NCBI GenBank assembly: GCA_947311845.1
Contig: CAMZMU010000012.1
Location: forward strand, 8,560,907 to 8,624,906
Length of the DNA: 64,000 nt
Direction: 5' to 3'
Source of the DNA: Poa pratensis
Lineage: Eukaryota; Streptophyta; Magnoliopsida; Poales; Poaceae
Shown here: piece by piece, positions 12,042-24,729 of the stretch
How the letters are laid out: each line of letters begins with the position of its first letter
Numbering within the stretch: position 1 is the stretch's first letter
The notes under the pieces: model-generated
Databases searched by the model: none
Told to the model about the DNA's origin: nothing
What the model saw: the letters and a program-made list of their open reading frames with translations, nothing else
Program-made: the position numbers and the translations under genes

Positions 12042-12899
12042 CTACTGAGGTGGAACCTCCGGCTCTGCTGCGTCAGCGTCGGACTGGTAGGGTGGCTCCT
12101 CCGGGTCCTCCTCCTCGCCCTCGAGAACTGCCTCGAGTGGCTCCTCCTCCTCGTCAACTAGCTCCTCCTCGTCGTCCGACTCCTCGTAGTCCATCTCCTC
12201 CTGGTAATCCTCATCGTCACTGATGAAGGCATTGTTCTCCCTGCGGAGATCCTCGCCCTCCTCCTCCATCTCGTTGGCATGGTGCTCCATATCCTCGATC
12301 ATCTCGTCCTGCTCCGCCACCCTCTTGCGGAGCTTGGCGACGATCTTCTTCAGCTGGGTCCTCCTCTTGAGAAGAGCAATCTTCTCCTGCTTCAGCTGCG
12401 CCTCATGCTCGCGACTCTCATTGAGCGAGATGCGCTCAAAGCGAGCTCGAAGTCTAGCGCTGATCAGATCCTCCTGGGTGCGATAGAGTAGGATCTCCAT
12501 GTCCAGGATGTACTCTCCAAACGTGGGTGTAGAGTGACTGGATGGGGTGTCCATCCTCGGTGCGCCTCCCGTAGAACCGAAAGCGGGAGTTCACCAGCTC
12601 CGCCTTGTGCTCCTCACAAAGTCGGGCTAGCAACCTCTGCATGGCACGACACAGTCCGTCTACCCAGTGGGCGTCCATAGTGGCGAAGATCAGCGTCCTG
12701 GATCCGGGAGACTTGAGGTTCCCCCGAACAGACGACTCGATACGCCAACACAGGTTTCCGCTGCCGAGAACGTCAACCTGGGCTCCCTTGAACTCTGGAG
12801 CGGGGCGACCTAACAGCTTGCTCAACTCAAACAAGTCCTTCTCGAACATCATCTCGCCATCCTCTCAAGCTGGTAGAACTCAGTCCAATGGAGTGCCAT
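12042..12899 (-). pseudogene. Extra ORF upstream of gag, coiled-coil with acidic tail
   Basis: Between the primer binding site and gag lies an additional reading frame on the same strand, about 280 residues if two single-base frame breaks (near 12853 and near 12540) are allowed for. The start chosen is the ATG at 12897-12899 (MALHWTEFYQLERM). The first half (FEKDLFELSKLLGRPAPEF, RTLIFATMDAHWVDGLC) looks globular. The second half is a long charged helix (HEAQLKQEKIALLKRRTQL) of coiled-coil type. The last 60 or so residues are very acidic. I know of no enzymatic motif in it. Extra ORFs occur in several plant gypsy lineages and their roles are mostly unknown. No function is assigned. Confidence 0.6.
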
Positions 12900-13182
12900 C
12901 TACAATTTTAGGCAAGATTTTAAGTTAGTGCGATGACCCGTGTACAAAATTTTAAATTTGGTGAAATAACAAGTGCGCAAAATTTTAAGCTTAATGGGAT
13001 GACAAGTGTGCAATATTTTAAGAGTACAAGAAAAATGTAATAATTAATGAGGTAAATTTTGCATAAGTCGGAGGATTGGAAGATAAGCAATTTTCAAAAA
13101 TACTTCACTTCTTTGTTTTAGAAATTAACTTTTGTAACTTTATCTAACGACCATGCTAACTAAGGTCTCTTAAAGTCAGGAT

Positions 13183-13195
13183 GGCTCTGATACCA
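13183..13195 (-). other. Primer binding site (initiator tRNA-Met)
   Basis: Minus-strand TGGTATCAGAGCC, four bases inside the 5' LTR, is the classical complement of the 3' end of plant initiator tRNA-Met. Confidence 0.92.
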
Positions 13196-13199
13196 GCTC

Positions 13200-16100
13200 T
13201 GTGGGGACCCCGGACTAGCTGTCCGAAATTCCCGATTATGCTTAACACAACGATCCCATGATCAGTCTGTCGTTGCACATAATCCGAACTGAATACCAAA
13301 GTTTACATCCATTACAATACCGAATAAAAGTCTTACACACATGGTCATCTAGACCAAGCCTTACATAGGTGCCTTCATGGGCTAATTCACATTATTCAGC
13401 GGAAGCTACTACGTGGTAGATAAGCCCATCCTACGATAACCCGGCAGGCAGCTGACTTATGGAGATCCCTAGTTCGCATAGAAGTCGCCGTACTCCTCTT
13501 CGGCGTAGTGCTCCTCGAAATCTGGCTAAGACAATAGCCAGGGACGAAACCAATATGAGTACATTTGATTGTACTCGCAAACTACCCCCGAACAGAACAT
13601 GCACTAGACTTATGTTTATTTTCAAACTTTTATATATTAAGACATCTCTATATCTTTATTGAAAAAGAGGTAAGAAGAATTTTACAACTATCCTCCAATG
13701 AATCACCATCTTATTTATTTCTCCAAAATTCCTCCTTTTTCCGACCATAGCCCGTCATGGTCCATTTACCTCCAACAACCTCATACCGATCCGTTGGTAT
13801 GGTTGTATACACATTCGCCACTTCATTTTCTTTTCAAAGTTTAAAATTCTCTTTCAAAAACTTGCACATGGTCAGAGTAGAGCCTCCCAACTGTCCATAT
13901 CCGAGGACTCGGCTATTCGAATAGTTTTACACTCTGCAGAGGTAGCACGCTTTTCCCACATCCATCCGGTAACTCATCGTGTCAGCCACGTCCGCCATAC
14001 AAGGTGTATGCGAAGTTGAGTCACCGACCATAGCCTGTCCTTTGCTCATGCTAGTATAGGACCCTGCCCTTATGACACTTTCCATCCACACTTAACCCAG
14101 CCCATCGGAATCTAAGTGTGAGGACTCATAGTTTTCCCCGGCGACCCCATGGCGAAGTCTTCAATCCTCCTCCTTATCTTTCCATAGAGTTTGAGCGAGG
14201 ACCCAGGTCTGGGGTAGGTCACCAAACCATCCCCTCATGCATAACGGAGTCATCTCCGTCGATGAGGCATCCCATACTAATATGAGCAAATTATATGACT
14301 ACGCCCTTGCCCATATTTGGGTAAATGTGGTCGCACAGGGTATCGGCTGGTCGACGTAAGAACAAGGACACACTGTGCATTTTTCATAAACATCACCATT
14401 CTCCATTTCTCCACTTCAACACCGACATCTCGGCATTCCATGACCACACAAGTATTTTCAAAGGAGTTTTGAATCAACCATATTTTTCCCATCCTATAGT
14501 TTCATATAAACTAACCTATACTTCTACATATGGTGGCAAAATAGCTTTTCATATGTTTAGGAAAAAGGTTTTAAAATCATTGCCTTAAGAATAGTTCATG
14601 TTATCAAAGTAGATGCATATGTATTTGGGGTGCAAGCTGAGAGAGTAGCTTGCCTTGCTCGACAAGGTGACCTTGGTCTTGATCTTCAGGTTCAACAAAT
14701 TCTCCCTCCTCGATAAATCCGACAACGTTCTCGTCTAATTAATAAACAAACAAATACAAACAATCACTATACTACTCAATCAAACACCACAACATTACAA
14801 TCTTAAATGCTATAAATAGCCACTGCACACATCAAGCAACACAATTTGGTTTCAATTTAATTGAATTAACCATTATTTATTTAAGTCTTAACTAAGGCAG
14901 AAACTAGTTGAACATGTTTAATTACACAACTCAAGTTCTGTTGGTCACAAAAATACAAACTAAATTTCTACGTATAGCTACTGATGTGTAGAAGAGAACA
15001 CAATTGGATTTGGATTAATTGGAGTTACCAAACTCCCTAAACAATTGTTTTTATCCAGTAACTTAATAATCAAGTTTTAGCTACAAACCAAGTTCTGTTG
15101 ATCCTAAAATTAAATCCTTTTAGGGGTAAGTAACCATGACTAAATGTGACCTAAAAAAATTGGTCCTAACTCATTTGGGTTAAACATTAGCCATTTATAA
15201 TTGTTTTTGTGCAGAAGGGTTTACTAAACTTAACATTAAACTAAACAATTAATATTGCTTAATTAATTCTACCAAAATTAGGGAAGCTAATAGATCACAG
15301 TACCAAGCTACAAAAATTGGTTTGGAAATATTTGGGTTAATAGAGTATCAGAAACAAACAAGTTTAGTTTTTAAACCTTCCGTGGCATTTTTAATACTAC
15401 ACATTTATTATTTATCTAAATGTAATGAAACCACTTGGGTTGGTTAACCAATTTCATAAGCTATCCAGAACATTTTTATTTGATTTATTTGGATTTGTAA
15501 ATCTCGAGATATTGAATTTCTAAGTTATGTCCAGTACTGAAATTCCAGAGAAACTAAATTAGAAAAGCTTTCTGTTCTGGATAATGTTGAGGATCCTGAC
15601 GGGTGGGGTCCACTCGTCAGTGACTCAACGGAAATATCTCGCGCGCGCTAAAAAGTTTAAAACGCTGACAGTGGGCCCCACTTGGCAGTGTCTCAGCTAA
15701 ACGAAGCGGTACGCTACCGTAGATCTTAGATCTAACGGCTGAGGATGGCCGCGAACGGCGACGACCATATTTGGGCGGCGCCGCCGTGCCAGCGACGGCG
15801 AGGTTGGTCGGAGAGGCACCTGGGGTGGTCTGCGACGGTGGGGAAGACGGCGTTCGACGGCGGAGAACTTGGGGAGTCTCTGGAGATGAGTTGAGCTTCA
15901 TGGGGAGGACTCGAGCGTCGGTGGCGAGCTCCGCTGCTTCCACGGACGGATCCCGATGACTCCGGCGAGCTCTCTGTGTCGTTCCTGTGCACGAAACAGA
16001 GGGCAAACGGAGGCATGTGAGTGCGGTGGTGGAGGCAGAGAGTGTGCAAGCTAGAGAGGAGAGAAAGGAAGTGTGGCACGGCGCGACCGTGGTCGACGTC

Positions 16101-17422
16101 CACCTTCTCCTCCGGCAGCACCTGGCCGTGCTCGACCAGAGCAGTAAAAGCTGCAGCGGCGTGTCCGCCCTCCTGGCGGTGCACGAGAGGGTGTGGGGTG
16201 AGTGCTAGAGGAGTGGATTGGGGTGAGGAGCGGAGGGATGCGGTGGGGGTATATATGGCCGAACTCCGGCGTGTCGTGGACCTGGCGCAGGAGGGGTCTG
16301 GGGGGTGGGAGAGCACGCCATTGGTGGCGATGTGGTGTAGCAACGGCGTGGGAAGGTGGCCGTGAGGGTTAGAGGGAGAGAGGGGCAGTGGAGTGAGCTG
16401 TGGCTAGCTCGGGCCGACGGCGTCCATGGGCACGTCCGTGGACTTGACGGAGTGCTGGCGTCGCCGTGGGGCACCAGGGGTGACGTCGTCGTGTCTGCGG
16501 GGGCACGGGGATGCAGGTGAGTGGCTGGGCGGCGGTGAGCTGGCGAGGGGTGCAGTGGAGGCCGCGTTCGCCGTCGATGGCCACGCGCGGCCATGGACGC
16601 GGCGCGCTCGTGTTCGACCGCACGAGTACGGCGTGCAGCGCCTTTGGGGCGGTCTCCCCTAGACCAAACGATAGCGGCGAAGCAGAAGGGAGGGAAGGCA
16701 CAGCTCAGGGCCAGCGGCGCGTCCTCCCTTCGTCTAGCTCCGTAGGGGCAGTACGGCGGCGAGCGGCTCCAATGGCTACGGTCCAAAGTGGCCAATGCGC
16801 ACGTTTCCATCGTTCTCCGGTGATGCAGAGAGGTGAGAGAGGTGAGTGCGACGTGAGGGAGTGGCTGGTTCATCGAATTTCGCTCGAATTCGAGCGAATG
16901 GAGCTTGGATTTTGGGCAGTGTTCATCGGCGCTCACCAGGTGTTCGACAGAATGCCTGAACCAAATTCAACTTTGAATTTTTGAAAATTCTTTTCATATT
17001 TGGTTCACTAACTATTTATCAAGCATTTGTGGTGCTGTGGGGATATTTATTGTGTATTTGTTCATAGCACATTTTGTGATTTAAAGAAGATAAAGAAAGA
17101 TTTTGAATTTAAATTTTCGGTTTTTGGAATTATTTATTTGAGAGGGAAAAGTTGTAGGAACAATTTTAGAGGGATCATAATATCACTCCACTGAAGTTTG
17201 GGTGAAAAGAAAATTAATTCCTCACTTGGAGAAATTTGGGTGACACTTGTCATGTTGTTTTTATTGTTTTTAAATTTTTAATTTTGTTTTTCCAAGTTTT
17301 TTATTTAGAGCATCAATCAACACAAGCAATAATAAACAATCAACACACATAACACAATAAAAGTTTTTGTTGGCCCACATTTTTGGAATAATAATTTCTT
17401 ATTATAATTTTGTGATGTTACA
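13200..17422 (-). repeat. 5' LTR of the chromovirus
   Basis: 4223 bp, the partner of 2999-7223 and collinear with it along its whole length, with scattered substitutions and 1-bp indels. It would carry the promoter for the element. The right end TGATGTTACA is followed by the target-site duplication. Confidence 0.94.
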
Positions 17423-17427
17423 TCAGG
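17423..17427. repeat. Target-site duplication tcagg (right) of the chromovirus
   Basis: The same five bases as at 2994-2998. Confidence 0.93.
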
Positions 17428-18248
17428 TGAATTTATTCCGAGCTCAAAATAATATTTTGATATACGTGAATTTTATACAACCTAAATCAATGCACTTGTG
17501 TATGATCAGGTTTATTGATAACACAAACATTGGAGGAGGCATGGAACGCGCTAACAAAGATGGCAAGCACGAGGGAGGCGAGGGAGGAAGTGGAGCCATC
17601 AAGCAAAAGATATTCGATTCGGACTGACAGAAGTCCCGAATTTCAAACGACCAAGGATTCTTTATACGAACTCGGAATAAGGCAATGAAGGACTTGTTGG
17701 AAAGGAAATTTAAAATAATTTCCCATGGGTCCGACCCCAACCACCGGTTCGACACGTACAAGGTTTGATGACCAAAACAAGTCAGCGGCTGTTTCCTGCC
17801 AGTTTCCAAATAGAGTCCTTTTAAGTTACGGAAGTTAGAGATATGGTTGTTTTCGACCCCAACCCTAAGTTGAACGTCCAGCAGCCTTTATATAGGCTTT
17901 TAATTCGTGGCTTTTCGTTTTTAGACTACGTTAAACATAAACCCTAGAATTTCAGGATCGAACTGCTCCAAGCATTCATCTGAATTTATCCACACCAATC
18001 TGTTTCGATCTGGTGTTTACTTCTTAAAAGTTTGAGTGTTGTCTGTTGTTCCACTGGGAATTAGAAGATAACAAGACCGCTTCGTAGTCGGCGGCTACAT
18101 GCGCAAGCATGTGGTGTTGCGAATATCCATACGGTTGAAGATCTCTTGCATTAGCAACGGGGGAATAGCCGGAGAGATCGTCAGCGTCTCGCGAGTTATC
18201 CACCATCCATCGACGTGCTCAACGAGAAGATCGGGCCACCCCATATTA
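17428..18248 (+). repeat. 5' LTR of degraded family 2 element, second piece
   Basis: It continues the LTR begun at 2913 and is related throughout to the minus-strand LTRs at 56148-57041 and 62998-63891, sharing TGATCAGGTTTATTG and CGAGAAGATCGGGCCACCCC. It ends CCATATTA where the intact copies end CCATATCA, so the terminal dinucleotide has decayed. Confidence 0.82.
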
Positions 18249-20360
18249 TTTTGGTATCAGATTTCTGGGTTTACTCGGTGAGCAATCCATCCCCGTAATA
18301 GTAGTTTATTTTTCGTCCTATCGAAAAAAAGCCACACAAAAAGATTAGGGTTAGAATTTGCCATAGCCTAGATAGCATTGATTTTCTTTTTCTAGTTGCT
18401 GGTCGTTGTGTCCTCGCGTCTCCGTTTCTCCTTTTGTGTCAGAAGTTGTTTTTTGGTTTTCTGTTTCAGTTCTGAGGTCTATCTCTTGTTGGATCGGAGT
18501 TTAAATCAAAAAAAGAAAAGAGTCCAATTTCGTCCCTACCTTGAAGTCCCAATCCGAGCTGTGTATCAGGTCGTGTGCAAATCCTTTTGTCTTTCAAATC
18601 GGAAGAGCAAAAAGAGTCCAGCACATCTCCAACTCTAGGCATATATCCGAGTTGATCTCAGTTTTAGTTTCTTTTGCCAATTTCATTTTTGTTCTAATCT
18701 GCATCCTTGTGAACCCTAGCTACAGCCAATCTACAGCATTTGTGTAGGAACTTACCCACGAGACTAGCTTTTTCTTTGCTCTAGGGCTGCTCAAATAGGA
18801 ACGTTTTGTGTGCACAGTTACTGTAGCTACAGTATCGACAAATTTGTATATTTCGCAGTTTTGGAAAAATAGAAAAGAAGTACAAACAAAAAGAGAAGAG
18901 AAAATAGAAAAGAAGCTGAAAGTTGTTGATATCTTTTGCAGTTTTGTGCGTGCTGGTTACACTAGTAGTTTGAGCAATCCTGTACCCTTATAATTTGAGC
19001 TATTGTGTCTCTGTGTATTGCAACACGAGCATTTTTATGACATACATCATCTTTTTTAGCTCATTTTTCAGAGTTGCATTTGACCCATTTATCTCCACCG
19101 TGTGTGTTTTCGAGTGTGTTTTGTGTCACACGATCAGCAAGTAGGATTTGTAATTGGTGCGTTAGGATTCCAAACCAAGCCCCACAAAATACCCCTGGTT
19201 GTCGTATGATAATCTTACTCTCGGTATTCGCTTCACCACATCCGTGCACGTACTGCTACTATTAGGCTGGTAAGTAATTCTATTCACTTTGGAATGGTAA
19301 GATCCACCTTTCGTTCAGTTTTGAGTGAGTTGTGAGAGTTCCACCATACACATATTTTGCTGCCATCACGATTTTATGTACTAACAATGGTTGGTCCTGA
19401 AAAGGAAAAGCCATCACCAATGCAAATTTTTGTGCAGCGACACATTCTGGGAGGAGGATTCTAGTGCGATACCTGCATCGGGTTTGTTCCACTTCACTTA
19501 AGACATCGGTAGACATGCTGCAGTTACCCTTGATAAATGTTCGTTAACAAACTTGGTTAGTATTGAGGTTGTTGAAAAGCTGCAGTTGATTACATGTTAA
19601 AAAATTATGCCATATATGTTAGCTACTTATGATGATGCACTTCTAATTACTCATGTCGCATGTGTTCCTCTAACCATTTATGGACATACTGTTCGCATTA
19701 CCTGTGATGTGATTCCTAGACCACTTAATTGTTGTCATCTTTTGTTGGGGAAAAATGGTGCGATGAATTTCAGGTTGTTTTCGGTAGTGATCATCCTGAT
19801 CCCCGCATCCTTTGGAATAATAAGCACACTTGGTTAGAACATACACGATTTAAGCAATTTCAGGAGGTTAGGCGTCAAAACCTAAGACCTATGATCCCCG
19901 CTGTTAAATCAAGTGAGCGTATAGACATTAAGGATGAGAGTGTCCCTATTCAAACAAACTTGGGAGTGGAAGTTTATGATATGTGCGGTTTCTACTAACG
20001 TAATCATCTCTACTCCTAGTGTTATTTCTTGTGATATGCAAGTTGATTTTGAAGAAAGGGAGCGGTCTACAATACAACCTGCATCATCACCACTTGAGAA
20101 AGATGTCCCAGTACCTACTACATCTAAGGAGATTGCAATTGCTATGGGTACTAATTTGGATCTGCAACCAACAAGCGCGACATTTTGTGAGTCTAATAAT
20201 TTGTTGGTTGATTCTTGTGATATGACGAGCATAAATATTTCAGCACCACGTGATGATTTGCAAATTTCAAATTTTGACCATGTGGTACTGATTACACATA
20301 AAGAAATCCTTGCTAAAATACAAACAGCTGATATTTTGTATTACATCACACATTAGCAGA
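18249..20360 (+). pseudogene. Internal remnant of the degraded family 2 element
   Basis: The leader resembles that of the intact family 2 element (GCCACACAAAAAGATTAGGG occurs in both). Most of gag-pol is absent. A degenerate protease-like stretch is visible at 19607-19770: VRITCDVIPRPLNCCHLLLG parallels the protease C-terminal region containing CHLLLGRPW in the intact copy. Downstream, 19770-20355 has short open frames (PTTSKEIAIAMGTNLD) that I cannot assign. No 3' LTR is seen before the neighbouring gene, so the element is truncated or deleted. The exact right boundary is uncertain. Confidence 0.6.
18252..18261 (+). other. Primer binding site of the degraded family 2 element
   Basis: TGGTATCAGA lies three bases after the LTR end. 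The intact family 2 element has the same spacing and sequence at 62985-62994 on the other strand. Confidence 0.8.
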
Positions 20361-20666
20361 AGTGTTGTCCGGCACATTCAATGTTGAGAAAGCAAATATC
20401 CCGGAGAAATAAAGACAATGTGAAAACAACACCGGTAAAAATAGGCTGTTGAGCACAATGCATAGTGCACATGCACTACTGAAAATGTATAACCGTACAA
20501 ACAAACACAATTATTGCACGCGTCTCTCCAGTTCACAACAACCATGAACATAACTTCAAAACGTAACAGATCAACCCAGACTACACATTAGATCCAATAC
20601 AACGCATCTAGTATTTGGGCTGCTTTATTTCCTCATTCATTTGCTGGGAGAGAGGAAAACATGATC
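20361..20666 (-). other. Downstream region / presumed 3' UTR of the gamma-CA-like gene
   Basis: No coding signal. On the minus strand an AATAAA (20624-20629) lies about 38 bases after the stop codon and is a candidate polyadenylation signal. The boundary between UTR and retroelement remnant is not visible. Confidence 0.4.
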
Positions 20667-21043
20667 TTACAACGGAACTGAAAACAATTTCTTCAGCTTC
20701 TCTACCTCCAAATAAGCATTAGAGTACGGGAGGAACTCTGAGAAATGGATCTGCATCAGATCATTGATGGCCACAGCGAGCTTTGGAATCTCCATGATCT
20801 CTTCATTAGTCAGCTTCCGAACAAACCTAGCAGGGTTGCCAGCCCAAAGTTCACCAGTAGGAATCCTCCTTCCTGGTGACAGGACAGAACCAGCTTCAAG
20901 GATTGAGTTAGTCTCAACCAACGAACCTTCCATTAGGATGGAATGCTGACCGATGATGCACTCGGGTTCAATAGTGCATGAGCGCAGCAAACAGTATGCA
21001 CCCACTGTCACATAGCGATCAACAAGGGTTTCAGCTGGAAGTC
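20667..21043 (-). other. GAMMACAL: Exon 2 of the gamma-CA-like gene
   Basis: It begins after a TTGTTCACAG acceptor, completes the split Gly codon and runs to TAA at 20667-20669. It encodes the remaining beta-helix and the C-terminal helix (LEVEKLKKLFSVPL). Confidence 0.93.
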
Positions 21044-24000
21044 CTGTGAACAACAAGTACTAGAGATGAGACGAACCCAATCACAACTAACACCACGTAT
21101 CTATCTACCACTAGAAGTTTTAGTTTACGTACAAAGAACACATGCAGAAAGCAAAAAGACCGATATTACTTAGTATTAACTACTTGAAGAAAATTTGTTG
21201 CCAAGGGCAGCAAGTCACAGGTTTCGCACACATAGTTTTCAAAAGCATTCTGTACGAAAAATGAGGCAAAATGCAACCCGCACGATATGAATCTACCAAG
21301 AAATGTGAACATCTCACCACACAAAACTGGTAAGTAACCATAATCAAGCAGCAGCTATACTTGGTCTCCATGCAGTTTGATTTAACAAGGCTAAAGGTGC
21401 ACCCAATGAATAAGTTTACAAATGATGAAATGACCAACGAAAGAGAAATAGTTTCACATAAACATTGACATTAGAGCAAGCGCAGGGTGTGTACTAAGGC
21501 CGGGGCTAAAAGAACCTTTCTGACAGGGCTCAACGCTACACGCTGCGGAATGGGCGTCAAATGGAATCTTGGAGGAGCTGAACCCTCTGCTAGACACGGG
21601 TAGCAAAGGAGAGAGGAAAGTAGAGGAGAAGAAGAGGCCAACATGCAGCACACTCACTTGGGTCATGCAAGAGAGAACATTTTTTAATCTGCTATACTTT
21701 GGTGGAGGAACAGCATGGTGCAAGATTTTGACTAAACCAAGATATACTGACACCCCTGAACATGAATAAACGCTGTGCTTGCTTTTAGAATCCAGAAATA
21801 TACCACGAGTATGCAGATGCATCACCCATGTATGAGAATCGTACAACTTTGTCACCACAAATGAAGAATAACGTCCAGTCCACACAATCTAGTAAAATTA
21901 TTAACCAACGTATAACAGAAGTCAAACATATTGTCATGAACATTTATAACAACGGTCAGCTATCAGAGTACTACAGAGATTTGTAATAGCACAATCTGAT
22001 GCATATGCATTATATTTGGCAAAAAGGCATGTACATGCCAATGTAACAACTGGCTGCAACTTGGGTACATGCCTAGGATCACAGAAGTAGAAATAATAAT
22101 TATCATTATGTACATGAACTAATAAATCCTCAGTTTGCTATGGCATACTGAATTTCTTCATGGAGGCACATGAGTTAGCATCTCATCCCTACACATATGC
22201 TTAAAATATAACAATGCAACCAAACAGACGGAACTAATTAACTGGTCACACCGCCAAGAAAATTTCTAATACTGTTGGCATCTGCTCCCTCCGTTCCGAT
22301 TTATAAGACGTTTTAGAGATTCACGTTGAAGCGAAACCCCACTTTTCCCAAATTACCCCCGGTCGGAACGCGACCTCCCCTCACCGACAACAGGCGTCTC
22401 CCTTCTGGCCGCCCGTCGCCGTCGCCCTCTCCCTCCCACTTGCCTCGCTCTCGCCGACGCACTCTTCGCCTTCCTCGCTCTCGCCGGCGCCGGAGCCGCA
22501 GCTTAATCTTGTTGGCTCCCGTCGCAGCCACAGCCGGATCCCCTTTCTTCCTCAGCTCCCGATTCACCCGCGCCGCCGCCAATCCCTACCTCTTTTGTGC
22601 ACACTAGGATCCCTCACCGCCGCCCTCTTCTCTCCTCCGCTCCACAAGTCACCATGGAGCTCGGCGCCGCCACTGCAGCACCGCCTTTCTCCCGCCCGAC
22701 CTAGCAGCACCACCACCACCGCGTCCAAGGCGAGGCGATACTGGAAGGGCGGCCTGATGGGGGAGGCGATCTGCTGGAGACGGCGGAAGCGATCTTGGGG
22801 CGGCGCCGGCGACCTGAATCTAGGAGATCTCTCTCTGGCGGCGCCAGTGACCTAAAGCTAGGGGACCTCCCTCTTGCGGCGCTGGCGACGAGCTGCTGGA
22901 GAGCGCGGCCTGATGGCAGAGGAGATCTACTGGAGGCCGGCGGTGGGGGGCAGCGACGAGCTACCGGAGGGGACGGCCTGATGGGGGAGGCAACGACCGA
23001 ATGTAGGCCGGCAGTGGTGCGGCTGGAAGCCCCCAGCGATCTGTTTCTGTTTCGCTCAGCGGGAAAATGTTTCACTGTTTCTGATTATACTGAGGGCAGA
23101 CATGTCAGTTGGCATGATTTTGTGCTTTGTCGGAAATCTGTAAAATGTCTTATAAATCGGAACGGAGGGAGTACTTGCTTTGGAAGGTTCTAAACATTCT
23201 TCAGTTGTAAACAGATTACCATAGCTCATCCTAGTTCAGGGTCAGTAGGCCTAAAAAATGCTACAAATAGCTCAATTTTCATAAAGGAGTCCAGAGCAGG
23301 AATCTATAGCTATTAATGATAGGTTGATAATCGGTTGCTGGCCACCAGGATGGAAGAAACAGCAAAATCATCAAAGATAAGACAAGATTGACTACTTCTG
23401 CCAGATGTTATGAGAACCGTCTCATGCTTGCAAACAAGCAACTATAGAAAAGAAAAAATACTGAAACATGTGGCCACCTTACAAGCTGGTTCCACTATTG
23501 TACTACAAAGCTACCAACAAAATACAGAACAAGTGCAAACATTTGTTGAAAAAATGAAATGCCAATGTAATTCACATGCAGCCTGATTACATTGGCAAGT
23601 ACTCGTAGTAGTACATCTGCAGCCATCCAGGATGTGTTTTGTGCAGAGTCCATGCAATGGTGTGTGCTATAGACAGACATGGGTGCTATATGAGTGATTT
23701 TTAAACGGACTCTTAACTCATGTTTGTGGCTCTGAACCGGCAAGGCGGCGAAGCAATCGTTGGGTGGCTTGAAGATCGCTGGAGGTTTTCAAGCACCAAG
23801 GTGGTTGCCTGTACCTGTAGACTCTTTGCAAATGGAGTTGCTTATGAACTGGCTAATCTTGGAAAATACTGTAATGCCCAGGAGGCTATATTTGGGATGT
23901 TGATATACCCGTCAACTTGCCAAAGATGTGGTGGGTGATCACCCTAATTAAGCATGATGCTTTCTCCTAAAAAAAAAGAAACCCATAATGTTAGCTATGG

Positions 24001-24695
24001 TCAACCTACTGATGAATATCACTACCCCTTCCTACGGCACGTTAATTGTTCAGAGGTGAGTACGTGACAGTTATAGTGGATTGTATAACTGGATGAATTT
24101 GAAGCTCAATTGCAAGAAAAGGTCATCCAACCAGTTACAGTTTGCTGCATGCAGAATGTAGAGGCAAGTTAGTTTTTCTACACCTCTAGAACATGTATAT
24201 TAAGTCTTTATTTATTTTTTGCAAAAAAATGATCCTTAATGAAAGGTACTTATGCTTTGGAAGTGAGGAGCACGAAAATATACTTCTTAATAACGTATCA
24301 TCACCACATGATCATCACTGCTCAAATCCTGTTGCAACGCATGGGCATTTAACTAGTCTGCACTAATCTAAATAATCGTTTTTGTGAGCTGTGAGAAGTG
24401 TTGGCTAAAAATAGTACTCCCTCCGTTTGGAACTATAAGATGTTTTAGATATTTCAATTGTGACTACATACACACTGAAATTAGTGAATGTACACACTGA
24501 AACATGTCTAGATACATGTGATTCAGAAAAAGATAACATACTGTAATTTGGAACAGATGCAGTAAATAGTGAACACATGGATTAACCCAAAACTTTGATG
24601 CCGCAAGCCAACATGATAGTTAGACAGGGCCGGTCCTCAGATTTCCGGGGCCCGGGGCGAAACAAAAATTTGGGCCTCTTAATGTAGACATCATC

Positions 24696-24729
<34 letters not shown>

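Larger units (their letters stand above)
2999..17422 (-). mobile_element. Complete Tekay-type chromovirus LTR retrotransposon
   Basis: A 14.4-kb Ty3/gypsy element on the minus strand. It has two LTRs of about 4.22 kb, a primer binding site complementary to initiator tRNA-Met, an upstream extra ORF, gag, a pol in the order protease, RT, RNase H, integrase, a chromodomain, and a polypurine tract. The 5-bp duplication tcagg flanks it. It sits inside the 5' LTR of an older family 2 element. Several frameshifts break gag and pol, so this copy is not autonomous. The LTRs differ by roughly 1-2% by eye over the stretches I compared, which suggests a fairly recent insertion. Confidence 0.95.
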
